Assembly: GCA_014584345.1 (NCBI GenBank)
Contig: JACTNB010000028.1
Location: forward strand, 1-64,000
Direction: 5' to 3'
DNA: 64,000 bases
Source of the DNA: Planctomycetota bacterium
GTDB lineage: Bacteria > Planctomycetota > Planctomycetia > Planctomycetales > Planctomycetaceae
The notes under the pieces are model-generated. The model was not told the origin of the DNA and made no database searches. It saw nothing but the letters and a program-made list of their open reading frames with translations. The position numbers were made by a program, and so were the translations under genes. Positions 8,220 through 17,780 of this stretch are shown here, piece by piece (position 1 is the first letter of the stretch; every line of letters starts with the position of its first letter).

Positions 8220-10511
8220 TCACGCACGGCCGGTTTCGGCTTCCAGTAATTCGCGCACCACAATGCGGTTGCCGTGCACTTCCACGACTTCGATCGTCGT
8301 CGCGGGCTGAATGTAGGGGCCTTCGGTGATGACATCGAGCAACTGATTGCGAAAGCGGGCCTTGCCCGCCGGGCGGAGAATCGTTACCGAGACCCCCTGC
8401 TCGCCCAGTGCGATCGGCCCCCGCGACCCTTCCAGCAAATCGGGCCGCAGTTGAAACGTGTCGGTATCCCCCGCGTGTTTTCCTGTCGGCGGGGTCAGCA
8501 CGATATGTCTCAGCAGCGGGATCTGGGGGAGATACTTGCCTATCAGCATCGACGAGACAATCACCGCCAGGATCGGGATCCCGATCATCGTGAGCACCTG
8601 AAACAGTTTCTGCGAGTTGACCTGCGGCTCAATATTGTTGAAGGTTTCGCTGGCGAGAATCAGCGACAGCAACATCAGCACCGCCCCCGTCACACCGAAG
8701 ACACCGAACCCCGGTATCACGAAGATTTCCAGTAGAATACAGGTCAGGCCGATCAGGAACAGCAGGATTTCCAGGCCACTGGCGGATCCACCCAGATAGC
8801 GACTCCAGAAAAAGATACTGAAACAGAGCGCGGAACAGATCCCGAAGAAACCGACCATCAGATGGAGTTCGATGTAGATGCAGATAATCGCGATAAAAAA
8901 CAGGAACCCGGTGACAAACGGATCATTCAGGATGTAGATGAGGGTATCGACCCAGGTGCGGGCCACCGCTTTCAATTCGACATCGGGTGGGATATTAAGA
9001 CGCTCCTTCAGGTCGTTGAGATCCTCCGCAACCGCCGCTGCCACTTTCAGATCGACAGCCCGTTCTCCCTGTAAGGTCAACAGCAGTCCTTCGGCTGATT
9101 CCGGAACCATGGGGCCTTTGATCCATTCCGCGCGATCCTGCAATTCCTCCTCGCTCATATACCAGATGCGACCGGTTTCGCGATGGCGTGCCTGAAAGAC
9201 CTGGAGATCCTTCAAGGTCATGGCCTGGAGCACGGCGGCGGGACGATGCTTGCGATCCGCCAGGGAATTCAGAGTTTGCAGCAGTGGACTGATGATTTTT
9301 TCGGGGACACGTTCAAAGGCGCCGTCGAACTGTTGATGAATAACCCCCGCGTCGCCGATCTGCCCGTTGGGACCGATATAGATTTCGTCGCATCCCAAGG
9401 CGGTAATGGCGGCGGAACTCAGGGCCTGTTCCGGAATCCAAGCGATCGTGCGGATTTTGCGTTCCTCGAGTTCGGCGATCCGCGTGGCCAGGTTCGTTCC
9501 CGAAATCAGGTAACCGCCGGGGGATTTGATCCGGAAGATCAGCGTTTGCGCTCCTTCCTTCAGGGCCCGCTCGATCTGCCGATCGATAAACGCCTCGAGC
9601 ACGGGGTCGATAATCTGCGTGACATCGATCAGGCGTACCTGGGAGTGCTCCGAACTGCCCAGATGGGCCTTGAGATTTTGCGGGTCGATCCGATAAATTT
9701 CCGCCAACTCGGCTTGTTGATTGACGGTGTGGGAAACCAGCAGCCCCAGTTCTCGCGCCTGTTTACCGGAAAACAATCCGGGCTTCCCCTTGTCCTTGAT
9801 CACCTCGACATCCGTGATGACGAGTTGATTATCGCGCAACACCTTGGCCTGCTGCTCGGTAACCACGCGTTTCTCGCTGACCCCATCGCGTTCGAGCGTA
9901 ATTTGCAGCAGCGAAACATCGGGATTCAACAAACCGAGCACCAGATCGTTGTTCACCTGCAGGTTATGACGTTTATTGACCAGGGACAGGATCGACTGCT
10001 CTTCGCTGGCATCGACCGGTTTCCCGCGACCGATGTCGCCGAGCAGGGCGTCGGGATGCAGCACAATTTCCTTGCAGCCCAACGCCACCACCACATTGTT
10101 GCCGGTGACGGTTTCCGGCACCCAGGCGATGGTCGTCAGGCGATTGGCCCGCGCGGAAGACAGAAATTGTGCCAGGCCGTACACCTGGTGAAATTCACTT
10201 TGCCCCGGTCGAATTTCCAGGATCAACACGGCAGTGCGGTCTTCCTGCACGGCCTGTTCCTGCAAACTGATCGCCGTGTTGCGGACACTCCGGAATACGT
10301 TGTCGTCCACGGGGCTGTTGACAACCAGGTAGCGGGCCAGCGGTTCGCGGGTAACATTCTGTTCCGCGGCCGGTGGCCCCGCACCCTGCTCCTCGGCTTC
10401 CTGGGCAAACAAGACCAAGGTCGGCAACAGCAGAAATGCCAGGCAGAAGTGGAACCAGCCCGACCCATGTGTTGCGCGGGTGAATTTCAGGTTGGTCAGG
10501 GAGTTGGACAT
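8220..10511 (-). CDS. Membrane-bound NfeD-type protein with two ClpP-like protease domains
   Basis: Starting at ATG 10511 (GGAGCCACC upstream), the 763-residue protein has a signal peptide or anchor (FHFCLAFLLLPTLVLFA), then two ClpP/SppA-like segments. The first contains IAWVPETVTGNNVVVALGC; the second contains IFRIKSPGGYLISG and PEQALSSAAITALGCDEIY, where the SSAA serine is the likely nucleophile. A set of hydrophobic helices follows (about residues 515-650), then a C-terminal OB-fold-like domain (GEQGVSVTILRPAGKARF). This is the long NfeD architecture, a membrane serine protease associated with stomatin-like proteins in many bacteria. The first ClpP-like unit lacks an evident catalytic SSAA and may be structural. 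No stomatin gene is adjacent. Confidence 0.85.
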   Translation of the reverse strand: MSNSLTNLKFTRATHGSGWFHFCLAFLLLPTLVLFAQEAEEQGAGPPAAEQNVTREPLARYLVVNSPVDDNVFRSVRNTAISLQEQAVQEDRTAVLILEIRPGQSEFHQVYGLAQFLSSARANRLTTIAWVPETVTGNNVVVALGCKEIVLHPDALLGDIGRGKPVDASEEQSILSLVNKRHNLQVNNDLVLGLLNPDVSLLQITLERDGVSEKRVVTEQQAKVLRDNQLVITDVEVIKDKGKPGLFSGKQARELGLLVSHTVNQQAELAEIYRIDPQNLKAHLGSSEHSQVRLIDVTQIIDPVLEAFIDRQIERALKEGAQTLIFRIKSPGGYLISGTNLATRIAELEERKIRTIAWIPEQALSSAAITALGCDEIYIGPNGQIGDAGVIHQQFDGAFERVPEKIISPLLQTLNSLADRKHRPAAVLQAMTLKDLQVFQARHRETGRIWYMSEEELQDRAEWIKGPMVPESAEGLLLTLQGERAVDLKVAAAVAEDLNDLKERLNIPPDVELKAVARTWVDTLIYILNDPFVTGFLFFIAIICIYIELHLMVGFFGICSALCFSIFFWSRYLGGSASGLEILLFLIGLTCILLEIFVIPGFGVFGVTGAVLMLLSLILASETFNNIEPQVNSQKLFQVLTMIGIPILAVIVSSMLIGKYLPQIPLLRHIVLTPPTGKHAGDTDTFQLRPDLLEGSRGPIALGEQGVSVTILRPAGKARFRNQLLDVITEGPYIQPATTIEVVEVHGNRIVVRELLEAETGRA

Positions 10512-11077
10512 GGTGGCTCCGAAAGTGAATCTGGTCCGAAGCTGCCTTACAGAATCGGAATATACCAGAAGGGCATCGTTATTTTTCGCGACCACGACCA
10601 CAATTGCAAGAGTCCCATGGGACTTACACAAGGAGAGCAGGCGGACGCGGGGGCAAAGCCCGAACACGGTGTAATACCAGGCAAACGAAGGAATTCCGTT
10701 CGGGTTCATTCAGACTGGCCAAAAACCACCCCTTTCCCCAGGAAATTGTCCCTGTTTGCAGTGTCAGGCCTGGGAATTCGGGGGCCTGTGCGATACCGGT
10801 TTTTCGTCAACATGGGGTTTCACTGATAAATCCCGTGGCACACAACCCGAAAATTAAACTTTGACAAGGCACTCCTGGCATCGTTCCTGGTACAATCGGG
10901 GAATACGAAAGTGTTGCGTGGGAAGTGCTTGGCTGGACGGCGTTTCTCACGCTCGGTTACTGAAACGAGTCGTAATAAAAATCCTGGAATCGAGCCGATC
11001 CCGTCAGCAGATGGCCCGGAGGATTCGGGTGTTGTCCGTTCAGAATTGGCTATCAAGGAAATCAAGGGAGGACTCGA
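10512..11077. other. Divergent intergenic region with a possible extended -10 promoter
   Basis: This 566-bp region separates the NfeD and GH5 genes. On the plus strand TGGTACAAT (10888-10896) fits an extended -10 element. TTGACA at 10861 is 24 bp upstream, too far for a standard -35. If used, the GH5 transcript would have a leader of about 170 nt. No gene is convincing. Confidence 0.35.
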
Positions 11078-12274
11078 ATGCCCTACGCCCTGAAAGTTCT
11101 GCTGCTGGGAGGCGGACTCCTTGCGGGGTTTGCCTGCAGTGTCGTCCGGGGTCAGGAAGGCGCTGCTACGCGGGGAGATACGGGAAAAGTGGTTGAGGTT
11201 GAGAATGTTACGCCCGCGTCCAGGCCAGACCACAAGGGAATGCAGCGACTGGACTGGATCGAAATCAGCAAGGATGGTCGTCACTTTGTCGAGCAGCGGA
11301 CGCAACGGCGGTTCCTGATCTGGGGGTTCAACTACGATCACGACGAACAGGGCCGCCTGCTCGAAGATTACTGGCACGACGAATGGGAGACCGTGGTCGA
11401 GGATTTTCGGGAAATGAAGGAACTGCGGGCCAATGTCGTGCGAATACACCTGCAGTTGCCCCGGTTCATGACAGGCCCTAACCAGGTGAACCCGCAAAAC
11501 CTCGCGCGATTGGGCCGGTTGGTCAGCCTGGCCGAGGAGGTTGGGTTGTATCTGGATGTAACCGGACTGGGCTGTTACCACAAGCAAGATGTTCCGGATT
11601 GGTACGACGTCTTGTCCGAACAGGAGCGTTGGGACGTACAGGCCAATTTCTGGCGGCATGTGGCAACCGTGTGTCGTCAGAGCCCCGCCATTTTGTGTTA
11701 CGATCTGATGAACGAGCCGATTCTGCCCGGCCGCAAGCCGGAAACGGAGTGGCTTGCCGGAGAACTGGGGGGCAAGTTCTTTGTGCAGCGAATTTCGCTG
11801 GACCTGGGAGAGCGGACGCGCGAGGCCGTGGCGACCGCCTGGGTGAAACACCTGGCCTCCGCCATCCGCGCGGTGGATGACAAACACCTGCTCACCGTGG
11901 GGGTAATTCCCTGGGCATACGTGTTTCCCGGAGCCAAGCCCTTGTTTTATGGTCCCGAGGCAGGGGAGCCGCTCGACTTCGTCAGCGTGCATTTCTATCC
12001 GAAAGCCGGAGATGTCGCCGGAGCGCTGGCCGCCTTAAAGGTGTACGACATCGGTAAGCCGCTGGTGGTGGAAGAATTCTTTCCGCTCAAGTGCAGCCTG
12101 AAGGAAGCGGCCGAATTTATTGACACTTCGCGAGAAATTTGCGATGGCTGGATCAGTTTCTACTGGGGCAAAACAATTGAGGAATACGCGGAAACCCCGG
12201 ACATGAAAAGCCAAATCCTGGCCGCCTGGTTGCGTTACTTTCGCGATCATCCCCCCGGGGAAAAGACTCCCTGA
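11078..12274 (+). CDS. Exported glycoside hydrolase, GH5 (cellulase/mannanase)-like
   Basis: The 398-residue product opens with a signal peptide (LKVLLLGGGLLAGFACSVVRG); the Cys in it could mark a lipobox-like site, though the motif is poor. The body fits a GH5-type (beta/alpha)8 barrel: RRFLIWGFNYDH near the start, LRANVVRIHLQLPRF in the first part, the acid/base region YDLMNEP in the middle, VSVHFYP later, and the probable nucleophile Glu in PLVVEEFFP. Substrate cannot be assigned; GH5 covers cellulose, mannan and other beta-glycans. The gene is preceded by AGGGAGG at good spacing and converges with the DUF6807 gene. Confidence 0.85.
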   Translation: MPYALKVLLLGGGLLAGFACSVVRGQEGAATRGDTGKVVEVENVTPASRPDHKGMQRLDWIEISKDGRHFVEQRTQRRFLIWGFNYDHDEQGRLLEDYWHDEWETVVEDFREMKELRANVVRIHLQLPRFMTGPNQVNPQNLARLGRLVSLAEEVGLYLDVTGLGCYHKQDVPDWYDVLSEQERWDVQANFWRHVATVCRQSPAILCYDLMNEPILPGRKPETEWLAGELGGKFFVQRISLDLGERTREAVATAWVKHLASAIRAVDDKHLLTVGVIPWAYVFPGAKPLFYGPEAGEPLDFVSVHFYPKAGDVAGALAALKVYDIGKPLVVEEFFPLKCSLKEAAEFIDTSREICDGWISFYWGKTIEEYAETPDMKSQILAAWLRYFRDHPPGEKTP

Positions 12275-12297
12275 ATTCGGCGAGACGCCGGCAGCCC

Positions 12298-13611
12298 TCA
12301 TTCTGGCTGGCGGCTAACAGCCTTGCCGCCGAAGAGTACCATTTCCGCGGGCTGGGCATATTCCGCGAAGAGTTGCTGAATCCGTTCCGCCGGCAGCGAA
12401 CCATCGAAAGTCAACACGAGATAGCGCGACTTTAACACCCTGCCTGGCTCGATGGTAAACGCCTCGTCCACCACGGGGCAGAAGCAGAAGTAGGGGTTAT
12501 CGGGATGCAGCCGGACCATTTGCGTGGCTCGGAGGTTTCCCGGATGACTGAATATCACCACGCCCGCGCGTGTTTCCGTTTCGTTCTCGGCCGGAGGTTG
12601 GCTGGCGGACAGGGGCCCACTCAGCATCACCCAGTCGGCGGGTGTGTGATTGCCTGCCTGGCGATTTTTGCCCGCGCTTGTCAGAAACTCCACCCGCGAC
12701 TTCGTTTCGGGGGCATTCCACTCCCGAGCACCACGAAACCCAAAACCGCCGTAATGATACTTTTCCAGGATCAACGGGACTTCGGTGACGTTCGTCTGTT
12801 CGGAAAAGACTTCCCAGGCGGTGACGGTGTCCGCTCGATGCACCAGAATCGAAACGCGTTCCCGAAGCACCGTCTGTTCGTTCATCTGGGCGGGAAAGGC
12901 GACGTGCTGAAGTTCGAATTGCAGTTCCGCAAAAACGGGGCCGGACGTCTGTTGCAACATCTGGGCGTGACGCACCGTCCCTTGCCCCTTGGCCTGATTC
13001 CAGAAATCGACCGGCTGCTGCTGGAACTGCGTGTTCACCCAGGCATAAAACATGCCGTGCTGATGATAATGATCGGGAGCGAAGTCATCGCTGATCACTC
13101 TGCCCGTCGGCGTGTAAACCGGATGAATATGCCCACTGCGGGCATACAAGAGGTTGACGCCCGTGGGAGGCAGCAGCGTCTCCCGATTGTACACGAACAG
13201 AGGCCGGCGCTTGTGCGAGACAATGATCCGGCCAGCCTCGTCCGATACACGGTAGGCCGGTTCGGGGGGAACGGGCTCCGTTATCAGCCGAAAGCGGATT
13301 TTCGTTCCCGGGGGCATGAACCGGGGAGAACGCCAGGCGATTTCGGACGCGTTTCCGTTTTCCCGAATCTGAATCGGCAGTGTCAGCGCATGTTCCCGCG
13401 ATTCCAGCCGCCACGCAGGCTGTTTGCGGATCAGCGCGGCAAGTTCTGGCGGTACGGCTATGCGAGATAGCAAACCCCCCGTGCCCGCCGCGGACGACGT
13501 CACTTCCAGTTCGAGCACTTCGCCAGCAAGCAATTCTCCAGTCATCCATGCCGCGGGAACACAAGTCAAGCAGCCCAGCACCAGCAGCATCAATGCGAAA
13601 ATCGACTTCAT
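12298..13611 (-). CDS. DUF6807 (PmoA-like) exported protein
   Basis: I chose ATG 13611 because it begins a signal peptide (MKSIFALMLLVLGCLTCVPAAW); codons further upstream have no such feature. The 437-residue protein carries the family's typical blocks: RPLFVYNRETLLPPTG near the middle, SGHIHPVYTPTG, DHYHQHGMFYAWV (His cluster), then FRGAREWN and a C-terminal strand set ending in YLVLTFDGSL. Members are frequent in Planctomycetes and often lie near sugar-degradation genes. The family is sometimes labelled methane oxygenase PmoA in databases, but no monooxygenase chemistry is evident and the function is unknown. It converges with the GH5 gene 23 bp away. Confidence 0.75.
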   Translation of the reverse strand: MKSIFALMLLVLGCLTCVPAAWMTGELLAGEVLELEVTSSAAGTGGLLSRIAVPPELAALIRKQPAWRLESREHALTLPIQIRENGNASEIAWRSPRFMPPGTKIRFRLITEPVPPEPAYRVSDEAGRIIVSHKRRPLFVYNRETLLPPTGVNLLYARSGHIHPVYTPTGRVISDDFAPDHYHQHGMFYAWVNTQFQQQPVDFWNQAKGQGTVRHAQMLQQTSGPVFAELQFELQHVAFPAQMNEQTVLRERVSILVHRADTVTAWEVFSEQTNVTEVPLILEKYHYGGFGFRGAREWNAPETKSRVEFLTSAGKNRQAGNHTPADWVMLSGPLSASQPPAENETETRAGVVIFSHPGNLRATQMVRLHPDNPYFCFCPVVDEAFTIEPGRVLKSRYLVLTFDGSLPAERIQQLFAEYAQPAEMVLFGGKAVSRQPE

Positions 13612-13841
13612 AACATCATCCACAACAGAGAATTCGGAGGCGGTGACCAGGGTCCTCGATCCGCGAGGGAAATGTAATTCTTGCAGATTCGGGCGGAATT
13701 CAGAAGGATATTCCGGAAGAAAAGCCTTGTCTTGACCGTGCTCAGCCCCTCGGCATAAAGTGACGGCTCCTACCAGACAATTCCCGCCCGGGAATCCCTT
13801 CCGAGATCTCCTCTCAAATACTGTTGAAATCAGGTTTTCGC

Positions 13842-16082
13842 ATGAGACGACAGCCCTTTGCGCCGTGGATTGCTGTTTTTCGCCACCGGAATGTTTCCAG
13901 GGTGCGGCAGTTCCGCATCCGGTTACAGCACGTCGGTCTGCTACCAGTGTTGGCCAGCGTCGTGCTCTGTTGTGGCTGCGCAAATTTTTATGAAAAAAAG
14001 GCTATCACCGCTTTTCAGACGGGTCTGGAAGCAGGGGATTTGGCGGCGTTGAGGGAGAAGTCGACCGAACAATTCCAGCATCGCGCCCTGCGCCATCCCC
14101 AGGCCGATGAAGCCTTGAGTCAACTCAAGATTCCCGATGGCAAATTCAAAATCACGGATGTGGAAGATGTCTCGAAAACGGAAAAAAAAGTGACCGTGGC
14201 CTTCGGAGAGGATCAAAAACGCAAAATCCTCTATCGTCTCGTCAAGGATGAAAAAACGAAATCGTGGAACGTCGACGATATCTACCTGCGGCAGCGTTCC
14301 GGCGACAAGGTCATGGCAATGGCCGTTACCGAACAGATGGATGTGTTGTTGTCCGCCCGGGAGTTTCACGAGGCCTGGGCCAGCGGCGACCGGCAACAGG
14401 TTCTCGCGAAGAGCGATCCCCAGCTCGCGGCGGAACTGTCCCAGCTTCCGCCCGCGGTATTGGCCAATTACATCAGTCGTATCCTGGGCCACTCCGACAA
14501 TTCGCGAAGCTTCAAGCCAGAAACCCATATCAGTGGAGAGAGTGCGGTGGTACGATTGAATCGTTCCCATGGCACGCTGGTGTTCTCAATGGAACAGGGC
14601 GAATCCGGCGGCTGGCAGGTTAAGGATCTGTCGCTGGAATCACGCGGGGAAGAAGGCGGTATTGCATCGCTGACAAAAACCGTACAACTCACTAATCGGG
14701 CCATGCACTTCCTGGAGGCCTGGCAACAACAGGACAAGGAAGCCTTGAAACAGATCACGCAGTCCCGCTTTTTCAAAGCAGGACTGGCCCCCGCGAATCT
14801 GGCGGAAGTCACTCTGCCAGGACCGTACGATATCAACGCCTATGTCGAAGTGAAAATTCTTGATGCCCGGGCAGACGTGGTTGTGAATTCCGAGAGTCAT
14901 ACCGTCCGGCTGACCTTGAGTGAAACAGGCGAGCGAACCGGGAATTACGAAGTCTCGGACGTGTTCCTCTATAACCTGGAAAACAGGCAGACGCTCTCCT
15001 TGAGTTCCGCGATGACGGCCCGTCCCGTCGCCGAACTGTTTATCGAAGCCCTGCGGATCCGCGATCCCAAAATGTTGCAATACAGCTCGACCCTCGACCT
15101 GCACAAGCAGACCTGGAACCGCATGAGCGAACAGACTCTGGCCATTCTGCCCCTGCCGCTTGAAAACCTCGAAAACACGGAAATTATCGACACGAAATTT
15201 GCGGGCAGCGTGACCCAGGTCGTCCTGCGTGGCGGCTCGCAACAGTTAACGCTCACGCTGCACGACCAGAACGGGAAAGTGCTCGTGGACGATCTGCTCA
15301 TTAGCGATTACGAACCCGAAGGGACCCAGGAACCGCGATCCCTGAAGAGTTATGTCGCTGCCATTGCACCGGTGTATGAACTGGCGGCGACGATTCATCA
15401 CAACAAACCCCAGGACGCATTGCGGCTGGTCACCGACGACTTCTACGACCGTGTCTTCTCGCTGGCGCAGGTGATGCCCGAATCCTCCTATGTCTATCTG
15501 GACTATGTCTCCGGCGGGAAGCCTCGGATCAAACCGGCCGTCGATCCCAATGCCACGTCGGCTACGTCCATGAAAGCGAACCTGATTCAACCGAAGCAAC
15601 CCCTCGTGGAACGCTTTCAACAGGACGAAGGCGATCTGCTGGTGGAGTTTTCTCTCCCCGAGGGCAGTATGCAGGTTTCCTTGAGAAACGAACAGGGACT
15701 GTTCCGCATTGACGACGCCATCATTTCCACGCCTGGCAATGAAGTGGCCAAACGCCTCAAACAATCCATGCGCATGGATATCGCCTCCAGTCGCACGCAA
15801 AACATGATTCGCACCGTGAGTGGGGAAATTCGCAAGCTGCCCAAGGAGATGGCCTCCAAGCCCGCCGGCGCGAGCCGCCCCGGAGGCAAGGCCCAGCTTC
15901 TCGACGAAACCACGCTGACCAATGCCCTCTACGAGGAACACGAACACGAGCAACAACGCGTGGAACAAACCAGCCTCGCCCCCCAGCCCCTGTCCACGGC
16001 AGATCGGCAGGAATGTCCGCTTCCCCCTCGCGAACTCCCCCCGGAAGGACACTTGCTGCTCAAGCCCATTCCCCTTGAATAG
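13842..16082 (+). CDS. Large lipoprotein-like protein with repeated NTF2-like-sized units
   Basis: The ATG at 13842 is favoured over the upstream TTG. The N-terminal hydrophobic stretch ends VLASVVLCCGCANFY, a plausible lipobox with lipidation on the last Cys. The following ~700 residues show an internal rhythm of about 120-150 residues, each opening with a helix of the type FHEAWASGDRQQVL, MHFLEAWQQQDKEAL or LFIEALRIRDPKML and continuing with beta strands such as SAVVRLNRSHGTLVFSM. This suggests four or five diverged copies of an NTF2-like or similar alpha+beta fold. The tail is polar and proline-rich. I do not recognise a named family; the product is probably surface or periplasmic. Confidence 0.6.
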   Translation: MRRQPFAPWIAVFRHRNVSRVRQFRIRLQHVGLLPVLASVVLCCGCANFYEKKAITAFQTGLEAGDLAALREKSTEQFQHRALRHPQADEALSQLKIPDGKFKITDVEDVSKTEKKVTVAFGEDQKRKILYRLVKDEKTKSWNVDDIYLRQRSGDKVMAMAVTEQMDVLLSAREFHEAWASGDRQQVLAKSDPQLAAELSQLPPAVLANYISRILGHSDNSRSFKPETHISGESAVVRLNRSHGTLVFSMEQGESGGWQVKDLSLESRGEEGGIASLTKTVQLTNRAMHFLEAWQQQDKEALKQITQSRFFKAGLAPANLAEVTLPGPYDINAYVEVKILDARADVVVNSESHTVRLTLSETGERTGNYEVSDVFLYNLENRQTLSLSSAMTARPVAELFIEALRIRDPKMLQYSSTLDLHKQTWNRMSEQTLAILPLPLENLENTEIIDTKFAGSVTQVVLRGGSQQLTLTLHDQNGKVLVDDLLISDYEPEGTQEPRSLKSYVAAIAPVYELAATIHHNKPQDALRLVTDDFYDRVFSLAQVMPESSYVYLDYVSGGKPRIKPAVDPNATSATSMKANLIQPKQPLVERFQQDEGDLLVEFSLPEGSMQVSLRNEQGLFRIDDAIISTPGNEVAKRLKQSMRMDIASSRTQNMIRTVSGEIRKLPKEMASKPAGASRPGGKAQLLDETTLTNALYEEHEHEQQRVEQTSLAPQPLSTADRQECPLPPRELPPEGHLLLKPIPLE

Positions 16083-16575
16083 CAGATCCTGTTGGATACT
16101 CGCCATCCGCGGCATGTGTCTCGCCCGCCGCGAACACTCCAGTGGTGCTGTAATTTACTTCGCAGGGAACGCTGCTGTGCGTACCACTATTGACTCGATG
16201 TGGTTCAATCGAAGGAACAGCATCTCGGGGACGGAATTTTTTCGTATTGAATGAATTACACCCCCTCTCCAGCGATGGCTGGCGATTACGGCCGGGTCGA
16301 GTTACCCGCCGCACTTATCTCGCGAAGCGGTTCGCAAAACCGGCTGCCCTGACCGTGGATTTTCCCGGTCCCTCTCGACGGTGATCCTGTTCCGTCTCCC
16401 TGCGTGCCCTGCTGCGTGGGGATCCCCCTCTGCAATTGTGGCTGCTCGCTTGATACTTGGACAAGAAACAGGATATCGTTTGATTTGAGAGACACTGGAA
16501 AATGTGAGTCGGCGGACATAGTACCGCTCTCTCCGAGACCACATGTTGCCACGGGCCGAAAATGGAGTTCAGTCC
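16083..16575. other. Gene-free stretch upstream of the FIST gene
   Basis: This 493-bp region holds no coding frame I trust on either strand, no strong hairpin and no recognised repeat. It presumably carries the promoter of the FIST gene. Confidence 0.4.
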
Positions 16576-17742
16576 ATGAAAATCCTAATGCAGAAATCCA
16601 CGCTGGGGGAGACATCCCAGGCCGTGGAAGAGGTCCTGCATGGACTGGAATCGCAACTTCAGGGAAGCACCCCGGAACTGACGTTTTTATTCGTCACGCA
16701 TCACCACGAAGAGAGTTTCGCGACGCTTTCCGGACAGATTCAAAACCGGCTGAACAGTCGCCATCTGATTGGCTGTACGACGGAAGCCATTGTCGCGGAA
16801 GACAAGGAACTGGAGGAGCAACCCGGTCTGGTCATCTGGATCCTGGCGGACAGCCATTCCATTCTGCAGCCGTTTCACCTGCAGTTTCAACGGGAAGCCG
16901 ATCAGATAGTCTGTTTCGGGCATCCGGACAAGGAAGACTTGGCGGTCGAGCACGGAGCCGTGTTTCTGTTTTGCGAACCTTATTCCTGTTCACCGCAGAT
17001 TGCGTTGCCCCAATTGCTGGAATCCCAGGGGCTTCCCATCTTCGGCGGTGTGGCCAGTGGAGGCATTGGCCCCGGCGAAAACTGCCTGTTTCTGGACGGC
17101 GAACGAATCGATCACGGCGCGGTCGGCCTGGTGTACCGCAGCACGCACAAAATCCGTCAGATTGTTTCACAAGGGTGTCGCCCCATTGGACACACGTTCG
17201 TCGTTACCAAGGCGGAAAAGAACATCCTTTATGAGTTGGGAGGCTTGCCCGCGATGCAGCAATTCCGGGAGATGTTTCGCGATTTATCCCCGGAAGATCA
17301 GGAACGCGTGCGCCAGGGCCCGCATCTGGGAGTCGTCACCAATGAGTACAAGGGGCAATTCGATCGCGGTGATTTTCTCGTCTCGAACGTGCTCGGCAGC
17401 GACCCCGAAACCGGGGCCATTGCGGTCAGCCAGGGCGTGCGCGTCGGACGAACTGTGCAGTTTCATGTCCGCGATGCTGTGACTGCCGACGAGGATTTGA
17501 ACCTGTTGATTCAGCAGGACAAGCAACACCACTCCGCCGAAGTGCGAGGCGGACTTGTTTTCACCTGCAACGGACGAGGCCAGAAACTGTTCGGCACGCC
17601 GCACCACGATATTTCCGCCATCCGCGCGGCCTATGGACAGATTCCCCTGGCAGGGTTTTTCGCGCAAGGGGAAATCGGCCCACTCGGTGAACGTAGCTAT
17701 TTGCACGGCTTCACGACCAGCGTCGCCCTGTTCGAGGCGTGA
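16576..17742 (+). CDS. FIST domain sensory protein (FIST_N + FIST_C)
   Basis: The ATG at 16576 follows GGAG at about 8 nt. The 388-residue protein has the N-terminal FIST block, with LTFLFVTHHHEESF and a conserved HLIGCTTEAIVAEDKELE segment, then GLPIFGGVASGGIGPGENCLFLDGE, and a C-terminal FIST block ending FTCNGRGQKLFGTPHHDIS and AGFFAQGEIGPLG. FIST domains are thought to bind small ligands, possibly amino acids, and often occur in signalling proteins. This one is stand-alone and cytoplasmic, with no kinase or methyl-accepting part. It converges with flgL; a tie to motility is plausible only by position. Confidence 0.9.
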   Translation: MKILMQKSTLGETSQAVEEVLHGLESQLQGSTPELTFLFVTHHHEESFATLSGQIQNRLNSRHLIGCTTEAIVAEDKELEEQPGLVIWILADSHSILQPFHLQFQREADQIVCFGHPDKEDLAVEHGAVFLFCEPYSCSPQIALPQLLESQGLPIFGGVASGGIGPGENCLFLDGERIDHGAVGLVYRSTHKIRQIVSQGCRPIGHTFVVTKAEKNILYELGGLPAMQQFREMFRDLSPEDQERVRQGPHLGVVTNEYKGQFDRGDFLVSNVLGSDPETGAIAVSQGVRVGRTVQFHVRDAVTADEDLNLLIQQDKQHHSAEVRGGLVFTCNGRGQKLFGTPHHDISAIRAAYGQIPLAGFFAQGEIGPLGERSYLHGFTTSVALFEA

Positions 17743-17780
17743 CCAATCGCTGTTTTCGCCCGGAATTCACGCGCGGCGTG

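Noticed and set aside
9183..10826. 547-aa plus-strand frame over the NfeD gene
   Set aside because: Shadow of a gene with clear ClpP/NfeD motifs; composition is atypical and no domain is seen.
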